DNA from: Ectobius pallidus
Lineage: Eukaryota; Arthropoda; Insecta; Blattodea; Ectobiidae
Assembly: GCA_964059195.1 (NCBI GenBank)
Contig: CAXKWD010000009.1
Location: forward strand, 91,175,432-91,239,431
DNA: 64,000 bases
Direction of reading: 5' to 3'
Below the pieces are notes generated by a model that was given only the letters and a program-made list of their open reading frames with translations, was not told the origin of the DNA and did not search any database. Position 1 is the stretch's first letter; each line of letters opens with the position of its first letter. The translations under genes were made by a program, and so were the position numbers. Of the stretch, positions 48,133 through 59,094 are shown piece after piece.

Positions 48133-48245
48133 AGAAATATTTTATTTCAACAAGAACAAATGGGGGATGGTGATGAACTAATAAAGTTATGTTGAATTTT
48201 GATGATATGTCATATGGATGAATGATTAATTATTTGATAGAGAAT

Positions 48246-48695
48246 TTCTTTCTTTCTTTCTTTTTCGCAGTTTCACCTCCCCCTTTTAGGATTTAAGCGA
48301 CCCAAGCCGCCCGGGCCTTACAGGACCGCGACCTGTCGGGAGAGGGATTATCTTTGGATCACATACATACTTTTTTGACCAGACAAGGACATGGAGGGCC
48401 TCCCCGGATGAGTGATCAGCCCAACGCGGGGCCACCTCCGAGACAACACGAACACATAGGACGATACACACCATTCACACACACACACACACTCACTCCA
48501 AACAAGGCGAGGATGGGGATGAAGATGATAATGACGGCCAGATGATATCCGGGGACCACAAGGGCCTAAAGTTACCTGACATTTGTCTCACAGGTGAGGG
48601 AAAACCCCGGAAAAAACCTCACCTAGGTAACTTGTCCCGACCAGGAATCGAACCCGGGCCCGCTGCGTGAGAGGATTGAACGCATCCCCTTAGAG
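48246..48695 (-). mobile_element. SINE family C, copy 1
   Basis: Minus strand: B box GGGTTCGATTCCTGGTCGGG (48639-48658), then TTACCTAGGTGAGG, CCTCACCTGTGAGACAAATG and a GATATCATCTGGCCGTCA block. The 3' end has a (GAAA)n-type tail at 48246-48266. The tRNA A box appears truncated. Related copy at 62925-63080. Confidence 0.75.
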
Positions 48696-48882
48696 AATTT
48701 AAAAGTTACTAATAAATTTATGTGAGGAAATTATATTTTGCAAATCATATTTGATTAAATTAGTCCATTTTTGTGCATATTTTCCACTTTTGGGGGCAAA
48801 TTGTTCATCTTTTTATTGCATAAATGCATGCATATATTATAGCTTTTTAGTGCGTAAAGTCCGCCCTCTACAGTCATAAGTA

Positions 48883-49517
48883 GGGTTCGGATGTTTATGA
48901 ATTGTCATATTTTTATCCTCACCTCCATTCTCGCCGCAAACACAAATTAAACACGAATTACACGCTTGTTATCCTAATCGGACCGTTTTTATTTTGCATA
49001 TAAAGTCATATTTTGGTCATTTTTGTAGTCTTGGTCATATTTTAGCTATATATGTAATTTAACGTCATATTTCAGTTATAAATTCGGTAAAAGAGCACAA
49101 TTATACAGTGTATTTACTACATGGTCGAGTTAAATTTGAAATTTATTTTATTAACTTAATGTTTATGCCAAATTAATAGTAATTTAAATATTTCAATTAA
49201 TGCAATTGTTCATATTTTATAGGGACGTGCAAGGTCTACAAAATATTACGAGTAGGCCTATTTGGAGCTGATGAAGCGACCAAACAGGAGAAAATTCTTT
49301 AAAATCAGAAGTTCATTACAAGTAAAACTTTAAATCACTAAAATTGTTAATTAATTATTATCCGAGTAAATTCATGTGGAATAAGAATTTAGTGCCTTTA
49401 AACGTTTTAAATTGGACTTTTTTCGTTTTTAGGATTTTTGGGTCATATTTAGTCATTTTTAAGGGCATATTTGTAGTCATATTTGCCACTTTTTTTAAGT
49501 CATAAACATCCGAACCC
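48883..49517 (+). mobile_element. TA-target TIR element family M, copy 2
   Basis: GGGTTCGGATGTTTATGA at the left and TCATAAACATCCGAACCC at the right are near-perfect inverted repeats flanked by TA on both sides (48881-48882, 49518-49519). 635 bp, non-coding, homologous to 29306-29956 throughout. Terminal bases are GG...CC. Contains TAGGCCTA at 49253. Confidence 0.9.
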
Positions 49518-49519
49518 TA

Positions 49520-51425
49520 GAAATAACAAATAAAACAAGGTATCTCAACAACTATCCTGCCTAGGGTTAATATTTCAGTTTAACCAACGGAAATACTAGA
49601 AATTTCATTATTAAGTTTTCTTAGCGATTAAATTTTTTAAGTCGTTAATATCTGTCAATCGCACAGTAACCTACATGTACGACATTCGTGGAAATAAGTA
49701 GGTCTATAGGCCTAGCCTACACCGTAGTATTCTTTCTTGACTTTTGTAAATAACACGCAGTTCTTGGCTTCCAGTGTAACAGTATTTCACAGCCAGAACT
49801 AATTGTAAGGTGATTTCAGACGCCAACCAATGTTATTCTTATCAAAAAGGTCAGGTACCACGTGCTAATGGTATTACAACATTTGCACTTGAGGAACTGA
49901 TTGCCAAGAGTGAATTTCCTTGTTTGCTTGGATATCAGGCTTTTTGCATTGTAAACATGTGACACACGACTACCTGTTCTGACGTCATTCACTGTAGGCC
50001 TATTCTATTTACTACTTCCTTTCGATCCCTTTAATGATTTACTGCGTTTAAAAAATATATATATTACTCAAGGAAGCTTTTTGTTTTATTTGTAATGTGA
50101 TTTATGTTTTAATTTTCAAAAATATACATCAAATAACGAAGAACGAAATAGATTTAAGTATATGCATAATAGGCCTATGATTTTAATAAAAAATAAAATG
50201 AGTGATTACGATTAGGCCTACATGTTTAATGAAATATATATAACATCTTATTTGTTCTTAATCAAACTTTTTAAAAATATTATTACTATTATATTTTAGC
50301 ATTTTATATTTTTAATATGATGTAATTTAATGAATAATTTTAAGAAATAATTCTAAAAAGTAAGGAATGGTATGATGGCAGATCAGCAATTACATTTGTT
50401 TCCAGCGTAACGTATGTGTTCCAGTAAGTTAATGTCACATATACTAGAATCTTTTTGTACTTATATCTAACAGCACTTGTAATAATTTATAAATATCATG
50501 GAAATATATATATATATATATATATATTTAACATTTTTATAAATCATAACTATGTTTCAGACTAAATTCAAGAGCATTCTATTATTATCCTCAAGGATTC
50601 ACGGAAGATAATGCAACACTGAATAGATTCTTAACATTTAAGTTTCTCTTATCATCTATTATCAGGAAAATTATGCTGTTTTAACACAAAAATCCAATGT
50701 CAGATAAGCTCCGAATATAGCTCCGGAAGTCTAAAGACAGCCAATGGAGAAAATGTTTCTGCATAAAACTTACATCTTTCCAAGTTACTCTGATGTCAAT
50801 AAAATGTAATTTATGCCGTTTCTTAGCAATGGTTCTGATATGTAGCCTAATAAATAATTAATAGGAGGAAAATCCTGTCAGGAGAGCTGCCTAAAAATTA
50901 AGAGTGCCAATAGGACACAGCCAAATCAAAATAATTCTAAGAACTATATAATAAATATAGCCTATAAAAATGTGTAAATATAAATTAATAAATTTTCAGA
51001 AAATTCGGACAAATTACAGTACTAATGTTATTTATTTAAACACATATAAGATACACGATAAAGTGAACACTCAAATGAGCACTTCTGTATTAATTGTAAA
51101 TAAATACCATTAAAAGACGTTAATTGCATGGTATGTAACCCTGTCAAGAAAATTGTGTTTATATTATAAAATAATTTGAGGAAATGATTGAAATTTACGT
51201 ATTTGCATATTGACCAGAAGAACATATAACTAACAAAATTAAATATAAAATTAAAATTAGAATTAAGATACATTGTATTAATAATAGCATTAGGAAGTGG
51301 ATTAAAGAAGACGTAGAATTATGACAAATTGAAACTAAACGATTGGTTTCATGTTTCATGGAATATTTGCTCTTAGGCCTACATTGTTAAGATAAGAACA
51401 TTTTCTTATTATTGAATTTTATAAC
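49520..51425. other. intergenic, nothing recognised
   Basis: AT-rich with an (AT)n run at 50506-50526. It has five TAGGCCTA octamers: 49707, 49995, 50170, 50213 and 51374. Confidence 0.5.
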
Positions 51426-51427
51426 AG

Positions 51428-51530
51428 ACGCCGTGGCGCTGCGCTACAAACCGGAAGGTCGCCGATTCGATCCCCGAGGAACTAATTATATTTTTCAATT
51501 GACCTAATCGTTCCGGTGGCACTTAGGGCC
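51428..51530 (+). mobile_element. SINE family A fragment lacking the A box
   Basis: ACGCCGTGGCGCTGCGCTAC matches the family A head, but about 14 bases (the AGCGTAGTGGTTGAG region) are missing between GCCGT and GGCGCTG. The B box is intact (GATTCGATCCCC). It ends after GGCACTTAGGGCC. Confidence 0.8.
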
Positions 51531-51751
51531 TTTCCGTAATTGTATCATATCAGAATACGACCTTACATGCAGCTATTTGCGGTAGGCCTATTTGAGAACA
51601 TGGCAGTTAGAATAAGGATTTAAAACTTGACTTCTCTATATTTTCAGAGTTACAATGAGATGGAGATTTTCTCTATACACCAGCATAGTTTTATTCCATT
51701 GCCTCTACAGTATTATAAAATGTTTGCTATTTCTCTGCGAATTTTTTTAAA

Positions 51752-51786
51752 CTAGCAGGTACCCTTGGCTTTACCCGCGATTATTT
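51752..51786 (-). mobile_element. Helitron 3'-end fragment
   Basis: Minus strand CGCGGGTAAAGCCAAGGG then TACCTGCTAG and T. Matches the terminus of H6 (CGCGGGCGAAGCCGCGGG..CATGCTAGT) with a weakened hairpin. Confidence 0.65.
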
Positions 51787-51861
51787 ACTCAACTGCTTAC
51801 TTAGTTACTTACTCAATGGCAATAGACAATTCCTCAGCAAGCTAAAGAAATATCATCTATT

Positions 51862-52390
51862 TTATGGAACCCGAAGGTTCATTGACGCGCTTACTCGAGC
51901 CCGCCATTCAACCCTATTCTGTGCGAACTCTATCCAATGATCCCTCGAAAATCCTACTTCCCTTAAATATTTCCTAATATTGTCCTCCCTTCTACGTCTA
52001 GGTCTTCCAGATGGTCTTTTCCCTTTGGGTCTCCTAGTCAATACTTTTGAGATATGTCTTTCCTCCCTCATGCGCGCAACATGTCCAGCCCATTTCATCC
52101 TCCGTCATTTATTTACCCTTACTATATCCGCTGAAGATTACAGGTCATGAAGCTCGTCGTTATGCAGTTTTCTCCAGTCCCCATTTTCATCTCTCTTAGG
52201 CCCAAATATTTTCCTAAGCACCATGTTTTCGAACATTCTCAGATTATGTTCTTTCCGAAGAGTAAGCGACCATGTCTCACATCCATATAATACAACCGGC
52301 AGGATAATTGTCTTATAAATCCTTATTTTTACATTTCTGGACAGAAGTCGAGAAGATAAAGAGTTTCTGAACTGCATTGTTACTCATCTG
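51862..52390 (-). pseudogene. LINE ORF2 C-terminal region
   Basis: Minus strand, nearly continuous: SSRLLSRNVKIRIYKTIILP, VVLYGCETWSLTLRKEHNLR, RKIFGPKRDENGDWRKLHND, then two stops, then KWAGHVARMREERHISKVLT, RRPKGKRPSGRPRRRREDNI and a terminal MNLRVP. This is the post-RT region of an abundant insect LINE group. 5'-truncated. The family matches the LINE at 11257-12500 (which has YKTVILPVVLYGCE). Confidence 0.9.
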
Positions 52391-52394
52391 TTAG

Positions 52395-52685
52395 ATGTTT
52401 TATTTAAAGCACATCTTTAACAGAATAATAATTATGACATTATAATTATTAGCAATAATTTCGTTCTTACACAAATAGAATGAATTACATAATTTTAACT
52501 TTAAGTAACTTATATACTGTAATTTGAAGTAGTAAATATATGCAATTAAATGAATGTTTCGCCACCATATGGGCATACAGATACAAAATAAAACGATTAA
52601 AACGAACCGTAGATTCTTGAACATTACCCTTAAACAAAAATAATACATAAACAATTAAAACAATTTATGGGCTAAATAAAAAGCT
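52395..52685. other. intergenic, nothing recognised
   Basis: AT-rich; an 84-codon minus frame is hydrophobic low-complexity sequence, not recognised. Confidence 0.4.
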
Positions 52686-52689
52686 AAAA

Positions 52690-52850
52690 ATCCATGTTTG
52701 ATGTGCATTTCACGATTAGGCTTCGTCGCCCTGGGGAATACCTCAGATTCGAGTTCCTAGCCCAAAATTTCGTCAAAATCATTCAATGTTTTCCCATTTA
52801 GGCCGACATTCATGATACCCCTTCCGTCCACTTATGTAAAAAAATGTTTG
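52690..52850 (+). mobile_element. SINE family D, copy 2
   Basis: Matches 9408-9595: CGATTAGGCTTCGTCGCCC, B-box-like GATTCGAGTTCCTAG, then GACATTCATGATACCCCTTC and a short A-rich end (52837-52844). Confidence 0.75.
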
Positions 52851-53129
52851 TTGTGGGAACCGAGCAAGGCCACCTTCAATTAATTTCACAATTGAATACG
52901 ATCTTCATGGAAACACCAGCTTAAATATTATATCATATTTCTACAATACACTTAACATTTCAGAAGCATTGTCTAGAAACAGTAGGCTATACAATGTACA
53001 GCCGTTACCAGAGTACAATAACTTAAAGTTGAAAGGTTTTACAACAGCATTTTTCTAAGTTATATTGACGAACTTCACACTTCACATTCTACATTTTGTA
53101 CCTATTCTGTCATTGAATCATGAGAATAT

Positions 53130-53440
53130 AGTAACGGTAATTAAAAAACCGATGAAATGAGCTGTACTTGTTGCACGCATGGAGAAAAAAAGATATGTCT
53201 TAAAAATATTAACTGGGAGACCCGAAGGGAAGACATCACCTGGAAGATTTAGACGTAGGTGGGAGGACAATATTAGAATAGGAGGTAAGGAGAATTTTCG
53301 AGAGATGGTTGGAGTTAGCACAGTATAGGGTTGACGGACGGGCTCATGCAAGCGCGGCAACGAGTTTCCGGGTTCCATAAAATAGATAATATTCCTTTAA
53401 GTTTGCTTAGGAATAGTCTATTGCCATTGCGGATTAAGTA
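53130..53440 (+). pseudogene. LINE ORF2 terminus, second copy
   Basis: Plus strand: RYVLKILTGRPEGKTSPGRF then RRRWEDNIRIGGKENFREMV, with the terminal GSIK region ending near 53382. Same LINE group as 51862-52390, opposite orientation. Stops present; only the last 80 or so codons remain. Confidence 0.8.
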
Positions 53441-53444
53441 AGTA

Positions 53445-54030
53445 ATTTATATTTTTCAATTTCCACTTAATGTGGAAACAAATTGGTGAATTTTGTATGG
53501 CATCTCAATCTCATTATAACTCCCGTTTAACAACATATTCCAAGTTATAGTTTTTTCACGACTGAGCAGATGTGAATAATTCTTATATCCTTATAGATAT
53601 AAGTTTGTCTTAGGCCTAATAGACCTACTGTTTCACTGAATGTCTGTTCTTCATAATATATGTTTTCATTTAGCAATGTGATTTCTTCTTGAAGCAAAAA
53701 TAATACTGAATTAGTTGATCAATTATTACAATATTTAAAGTTGTAAACAGTGATATTACGAGTAATTGCTAACATTAATAATAACAAATTACCATGAAGA
53801 TGACAATAAAAATAATAAGATAATAATGTAATTCCGTAATAGAGCCGATTTAATTGTAGGCCTACTGAAAAAGAAAATAAGAAACTGCCTCTGTTAATGA
53901 AATCACTCTAAATAGGGTAATACCAATGTCCAATTAAAGTACGCTGAATAATTAATAAATATGCCTATATTGAACTTTTTGAAATCAGGAGGACAAGTTA
54001 ATAATATTATCCCAATAATTTTTTTCAATC
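53445..54030. other. intergenic, nothing recognised
   Basis: No feature; TAGGCCTA at 53611 and 53857. Confidence 0.4.
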
Positions 54031-54035
54031 ACTAG

Positions 54036-54871
54036 TGTACGGGCAAGCAGAGAACAAGCGGACTGTATACGAATTTCCTAGGACGTAGCACTTCTTGAGA
54101 TGGAGACTTAAGCTATGAATAGATTAAGCCAAACTTGCCCAATACATTTTAGATAGATTACTCTGGTATGTAACAATTTATTGCCACAAAAAACATTACA
54201 TAATTCATGCGCAGTTTATAAAATCTGGATTCCTTGGACGTATAATATATTATTATTTATAAACACTGATGAAATTGTAAAATATCACAAATGTTTAATA
54301 CAACCTCCTTAGTTCAAGGTCATGAAATATCCTTGAGATGGCTTAATCAGTTCGATCAAAACCACACGTATCTTAGTTCAATGATGAACTTACGTCCAAA
54401 ATGTTCTTCAGATATATTAAGTAGTAACAATGACGTACCTTTTGAATTAATTATAATTACCACTTCTTGATAATTGTTAAAGATGCTAGCTTGAGATCTT
54501 GCGACGCCAACACCATAAGGAAGAAGAATCGATGAATCACACCATGGGTGATTGTAGTATTTTAGACCATTTGTAGTCATCAGAATAAATAAGGCATATG
54601 AAGCCTTTTTTATTTATTTATTTACTATAGAGGTTTACAACCTGTGTTTTGAAGCTAAAGCCTTATTGGCTATCAAAACAATAGGACAAGATATCCAGTC
54701 TCTGATTGGATACAAGACACAAAGAATATAATTTGATATTACAATAGCCATAAATAAAAAACATTTGAGATTCATATGTTCAATTATAAATAAAAACAAG
54801 ATAGCAAGCAAGGCCTGCTATACACGAATTACAGAAACATGACTTACTGCGAACTAATACATAACGGAACA
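54036..54871 (-). repeat. BEL 3' LTR (long form)
   Basis: 836 bp with the same terminal bases as the 5' LTR. The extra block of about 570 bases (54069-54647) is either original LTR sequence lost from the other copy or an insertion here. No TIRs or duplication around the block were seen. Confidence 0.88.
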
Positions 54872-55016
54872 TATTGCTCGCAAATTATGACAGTTGTGGC
54901 ATAATTTTTAAAAAAATTACATGTGGAGTTATGTCACTTAAAAATAAATTAAAGAAAAGAGAAAAAAAATAAAAATAAAACAAAACATGAGAACAAATAA
55001 TTAAATAAATTGAAAA

Positions 55017-55919
55017 CTATGAACGAATGCAGAGAATGACTGAGTCATTCGTCATTTTCTGAGATTGGCATTGGTGCCAATTTAATGATTGGTCGCACAT
55101 AAAGAACCCGTGGCAGTCCGAACTGTTGCTACTCGAACAAGACCGTCCTTGCCAGGGTGAATCTGTCGTGGTGCCTGAATGCATTAACACCAGATGATGA
55201 GGTTTGAGGTAGTCGGAATTCTCGTTGGAAACCTGACCAACGGATTCCATATGTCCAAACTTCAAGCGTTTGGACACAGACTTCCTGTAATTCTTAACCA
55301 ATACAGGATTGGAAGGAAAACGTATTTTAAGAGACGCAAATCTTGAATGCGATTGGCGATTGGTGCCACCCAAAGATTGAGGATCAGATTTAAATGCTAA
55401 TTTAGTTGCATGTCTACCCTCAGAATTTATTTTAGGTTTCTGGGTGAAATGCACCTCGCAATCAAACTCTTTGGACTTCTTAGATACATTAGAAACCTTT
55501 TGCTGGTTTGAATTCACAAAGGCTGAATAATGCGTAGTTAAAGCATTAGATTGAACAGACACATTATCAGGGATTCCTTTATTAAGATCCTTAGATTTAT
55601 GACATGTAAGTTTGTTGGACCTACGGACAGACAATCTAGGAGAAGAAGGTTGGGGCAGCTTGCCCGCAAAGTACCAACCCAGTTGCGAGTTGTGAATGAT
55701 GGGTAGGTTAGGTGCAGAAATGTTACCCACACAATCGATCTGTGAGAAAACCTCAACACCCAACACCAAATCTACAGAGTTAGGTGTGTTGAAGTTGGGA
55801 TTGGCTAGTTGAAGATTAGGCGGAATATTCCAATTAGTGACATTAATTGGAGACCGTGGAAGTTTCGATTCTGAAATCTCCGGAACAACAATGGCAACAG
55901 TATTACAATACCAACGAGT
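55017..55919 (-). pseudogene. pol: BEL pol remnant: protease tail, RT start, then pol tail
   Basis: Upstream residues NLQLANPNFNTPNSVDLVLG and GVEVFSQIDCVGNISAPNLP are the end of the protease-linked domain. EFDCEVHFTQ, then GRHATKLAFKSDPQSLG and RKSVSKRLKFGHMESVG are the N-terminal part of Pao reverse transcriptase, reaching YLKPHHLVL. Near 55170-55190 the sequence jumps to IHPGKDGLVRVATVRTATGS in another frame, the C-terminal DUF5641-type domain. The whole RT palm, RNase H and integrase are therefore gone. An ATG at 55769 opens 250 codons, but this is a chance start within the domain. Confidence 0.85.
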
Positions 55920-56348
55920 TTATCTGGACCTGATTTCTATAGGAGCAAGCTTATGTGTGCTTACTTTAGATGACAGTATTCCAGTCAGCCTTGCATGCTG
56001 CTGACAGGGAGGTAGCTTTAAGTGTTTAAACAGCCTTTCACTGATTAAATTACAATCAGAGCCGCTATCTAAGAGGGCAGTGGCCTCTACGGGTTGACCA
56101 TTCTTGTTTATTACAAACACATTCGCAGTAGGAAGTAAGCAGCTTTGATGATTATGAGAGGCTGACATAATCCCTGCAGTATTAGATATTTGTGACTCGT
56201 TCTGAGCATTGTAATCATGAAGGAGAGTACTGTGTTTTTCTCCCCATACTCTGCAAGAGAATGTGCTGCAAGCCTTGGTATGACCTCTTGCAGAGTAACA
56301 TACTCGACATAAATGGTTAGTCCTAAAAAAGATTACTACGACTTGCAA
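55920..56348 (-). pseudogene. BEL second zinc knuckle and aspartic protease
   Basis: A third frame: CRVCYSARGHTKACS (second knuckle, C-x2-C-x4-H-x4-C), a KHSTLLH motif typical after Pao knuckles, then VEATALLDSGSDCNLISERL, the retropepsin-like active site with the catalytic Asp of DSG. The protease processes the polyprotein in the particle. The frame stops at 55920 and homologous sequence resumes in another frame just downstream. Confidence 0.88.
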
Positions 56349-56589
56349 GACTCATAGCCTTGAAAACATCACATTGGTACAATTGATGTGAATCTTTTTT
56401 GCAACAAATGCACCCGTTAACAGGCTGAGCTGATTTGCTCTTAACCGAAATAGGTTGAGAACACTGTAAGGTTGAAGACTGATTTTTTAGAGCTGAATCC
56501 GTCATTTGCAAGACCCGGACTCTAGTCTCCAGGAACTTAAGCAGTTCCTTGAGTTCAGGCAATCTGTCTGATTCAGTGATGATTCCCAT
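56323..56589 (-). pseudogene. BEL gag C-terminal part with zinc knuckle, frameshifted
   Basis: Continues gag in a second frame: LPELKELLKFLETRVRVLQM, then CICCKKDSHQLYQCDVF (a C-x2-C-x4-H-x4-C knuckle with CCKK). Pao gag proteins have this leucine-rich LEELL.FLE segment followed by zinc knuckles that bind RNA. It overlaps the upstream frame by about 88 bases and is closed by a stop after RSNLF, where a second frame change follows. Confidence 0.85.
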
Positions 56590-57920
56590 TCTCTAATAAT
56601 ATGAACCGGGAGTTTGTCTAATATCATTTTAGAAATAATTAAGTCGGATAAATCGACATTAGTATTTAAGGAGTGCAATGCATGCACCGTGCTTATGAAA
56701 TGATCTATAAATCTTTGCAGAGAGTCTTCAGAATTCTTTTCAAGAGAAGGCGTTGAAAATAGTTTGTCAATGTGAGTATTAGCAATCAGACGATTGTTGT
56801 CAAATCTTTCTGACAACGTTTCCCAGGCTACATCAAATGTAGCTGAGGATACAGGAATGTTCTGTATTACAGTCATGACCTCTGACGATAAGCATGATTT
56901 GAGATATTGGAACTTGTCCATGTTAGAAATATGCTTATGTTGTATGACAAGGGAATAAAATGTATCCCTAAATTCAATCCACAAGGCAGGATCGCCTGTG
57001 AATTGAGGAAGTCTGATCTCTGGAAGCTTAGGCAGTGAAGGAGTCAATTCTGTAGATGACTGCTGGACTACAGAAGCGGAGACCTGATCAGGGTCATAAA
57101 ACTGTTTATTTTTAGCAATAGCACCATTTAGACGACCTATTGCCTCATGAAAAGCCGCTTCGACTTCTCGACCTTGAAGTTTAATAACTTCAGTCACTTC
57201 TTGTGATCTGATTTGAGAGAAATTAATCTTATATTGATTAAATGTAGCTTCAAATGCATTACGCATACTGACAGCCTTGAAATATGAAGCTTCGTCTCGT
57301 ATAACTAACGTTTGAATAGCTTCAACGTAATCATAGAACTGAGTTGCTACAATATCAACAGAAGCTAATTTATCCATAGATTCAGCTTGAGCAGCTCTTT
57401 GCTCTGCTTCTGCTTTTTCTTGTCTAGCCCTAGCTTCTGATTCTGCTAATTCTAATCTAGTCCTAGCTTCTGATTCTGCTAATTCTAATCTAGTCCTAGC
57501 TTCTGTTTCTGCAATTTCTAGTCTAGTCCTAGCTTCTGCTTCTGCAGCTTCTTGTCTATTCTTAGCATCTGCTTCTGCTATTTCTTGTCTAATCCTAGCA
57601 TCTGCTTCTTGTTTAAGTTTAGCCTCATAGGCTACAATTAAAGAGTCTACATGAGATATGGCTGAAAAGACAGATTGTTCAACATCTTCTCTATAATCTG
57701 CTTCAGCTTCTGAATACTCAACTTGGTCAATCAGAGACTGAACATCTTCGTATTTGATCAGAACTTCATTAAACTTAGCCTTACGGGCTATAATTTCTTT
57801 ATGCGATTTATCATTAAGATCTGTGAATGATAGAAAGGTATTGACGTGGCGAGTGATCTGAGCCGTTATAGGAGTTCTCTTGGCTTTAAGAGTATTAATG
57901 TTTAACTCCTGATTAGCCAT
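56502..57920 (-). pseudogene. gag: BEL/Pao gag
   Basis: A 472-codon open frame from ATG at 57920. Residues about 1-110 are a helical N-terminal region. Residues about 110-180 are an imperfect heptad-like array of charged repeats (units like AEARTRLELAESE, reading EARTRLEIAE, EARTRLELAE). A DUF1759-type gag core follows near 290-455, with LPEIRLPQFTGDPALWIEFR, a hallmark of Pao gag. Gag packages the element RNA in cytoplasmic particles. The frame ends in out-of-register residues after IREWESSLNQ, because the true continuation is in the next frame (56323-56589): a frameshift, so this copy is broken. Confidence 0.9.
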
Positions 57921-58261
57921 CTCTTTAGATTTACAACTCAGATTACAATATATAGCAATAATTGCCCGCTCTTAGGGCTAAAGAAAAATTGATTACAATG
58001 CCCGATTACGGGTTAAGACAAAATCAGTTACATAAACGTCCAATGCAATGGACGTTGAAAGAATACAATATCAGGTGTGATATGTGTACTAGTGTAAGTG
58101 TTGATGTCTGTGTAGGTTTTACATGCATGTAAACTTATAACACTAGCTTCACAATTGATCCTCCAGCCTTCACCTCAAACATGCAGAAGACATGGAGGTA
58201 GTGACACACAATTCTGGTATGTATTATAGTCCAATGAACAAGATAATAGTCCGGTTATGAT

Positions 58262-58294
58262 TCAAAGATCCGGCAATATGGAGGATCAATAGAA
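58262..58294 (-). other. BEL primer-binding region
   Basis: The bases directly inside the 5' LTR, where the tRNA primer-binding site should lie (minus strand TTCTATTGATCCTCCATATT). The matching tRNA was not identified. Confidence 0.4.
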
Positions 58295-58562
58295 TGTACG
58301 GGCAAGCAGGGAACAAGCGGACTGTAATAATGAAGAAGAATGAAGCTAAAGCCTTATTGGCTATCAAAACAATAGGACAAGATATCCAGTCTCTGATTGG
58401 ATACAAGACACAAAGAATATAATTTGATATTACAATAGCCATAAATAAAAAACATTTGAGATTCATATGTTCAATTATAAATAAAAACAAGATAGCAAGC
58501 AAGGCCTGCTATAAACGAATTACAGAAGCATGACTTACTGCGAACTAATACATAACGGAACA
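58295..58562 (-). repeat. BEL 5' LTR (short form)
   Basis: 268 bp, plus-strand ends TGTACGGGCAAGCAGGG and CATAACGGAACA. From 58334 it is nearly identical to 54648-54871. Compared with the 3' LTR it lacks most of 54069-54647; its AATAATGAAGAAGAAT could be the retained match to 54515-54530, which would imply two deletions. Confidence 0.93.
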
Positions 58563-58734
58563 ACTAGTGTTACCCAAAGTCACACCGGACCCACAGGACA
58601 GAGGGCATGAAGATTGATATCAGATTCATGCATAGTAGTACTGCAGCAACAAGAAAAGTATATAAATTTGAGGAAAATTATGTTATTATAATTATTAGTT
58701 ATTATTGTTATTATTACTATTAAGTAAATAATTA

Positions 58735-59026
58735 AGTAAGTGTTCCCCATACTGGTCACGGAAGACTTAATAAGAATTTGAGGCTCCCGGTTTTTAAAAC
58801 TTCGAATATGAAGATGGTAATATTGTCGGCCTTACGCACTCGTCACCTTTGCACCCAGGATTGCTGCTGATACTCATTTCTGTTGGAAGCTGAGTAGATC
58901 CCAGGGCCATAGTGCCATCGGTAGGATTAGGCTAATTAAAAAATTCCTAATGACTTCTTTGGGGATCTGACCTCCGACTTTCCGATTTGTAGTGCAGTAA
59001 ATCAACCAACTCAGCCAAGGCATACC

Positions 59027-59027
<1 letters not shown>
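58735..59027 (-). mobile_element. SINE family A, copy 4 (oldest)
   Basis: Recognisable over its whole length (GGATTGCTGCTGATACTC, CATAGTGCCATCGGTAGG) but more diverged than copies 1-3; the B box reads GGGGATCTGACCTCCGAC on the plus strand. Inserted at an A/T-trinucleotide-rich site, with (TTA)n directly to the right. Confidence 0.8.

Positions 59028-59093
<66 letters not shown>
59028..59093. repeat. (TTA)n microsatellite
   Basis: About 21 units, abutting the head side of SINE A copy 4. Confidence 0.97.

Positions 59094-59094
<1 letters not shown>

Larger units (their letters stand above)
54036..58562 (-). mobile_element. BEL/Pao LTR retrotransposon, internally deleted
   Basis: Complete insertion on the minus strand. 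LTRs start TG and end CA, and the 5-bp target duplication ACTAG lies at 54031-54035 and 58563-58567. Gene order on the minus strand: 5' LTR, gag, two zinc-knuckle segments, aspartic protease, the first part of reverse transcriptase, then a jump to the last part of pol and the 3' LTR. The RT palm with its catalytic motif, RNase H and integrase core are missing. Frameshifts separate the ORFs. The two LTRs differ in length (268 and 836 bp). Confidence 0.93.
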
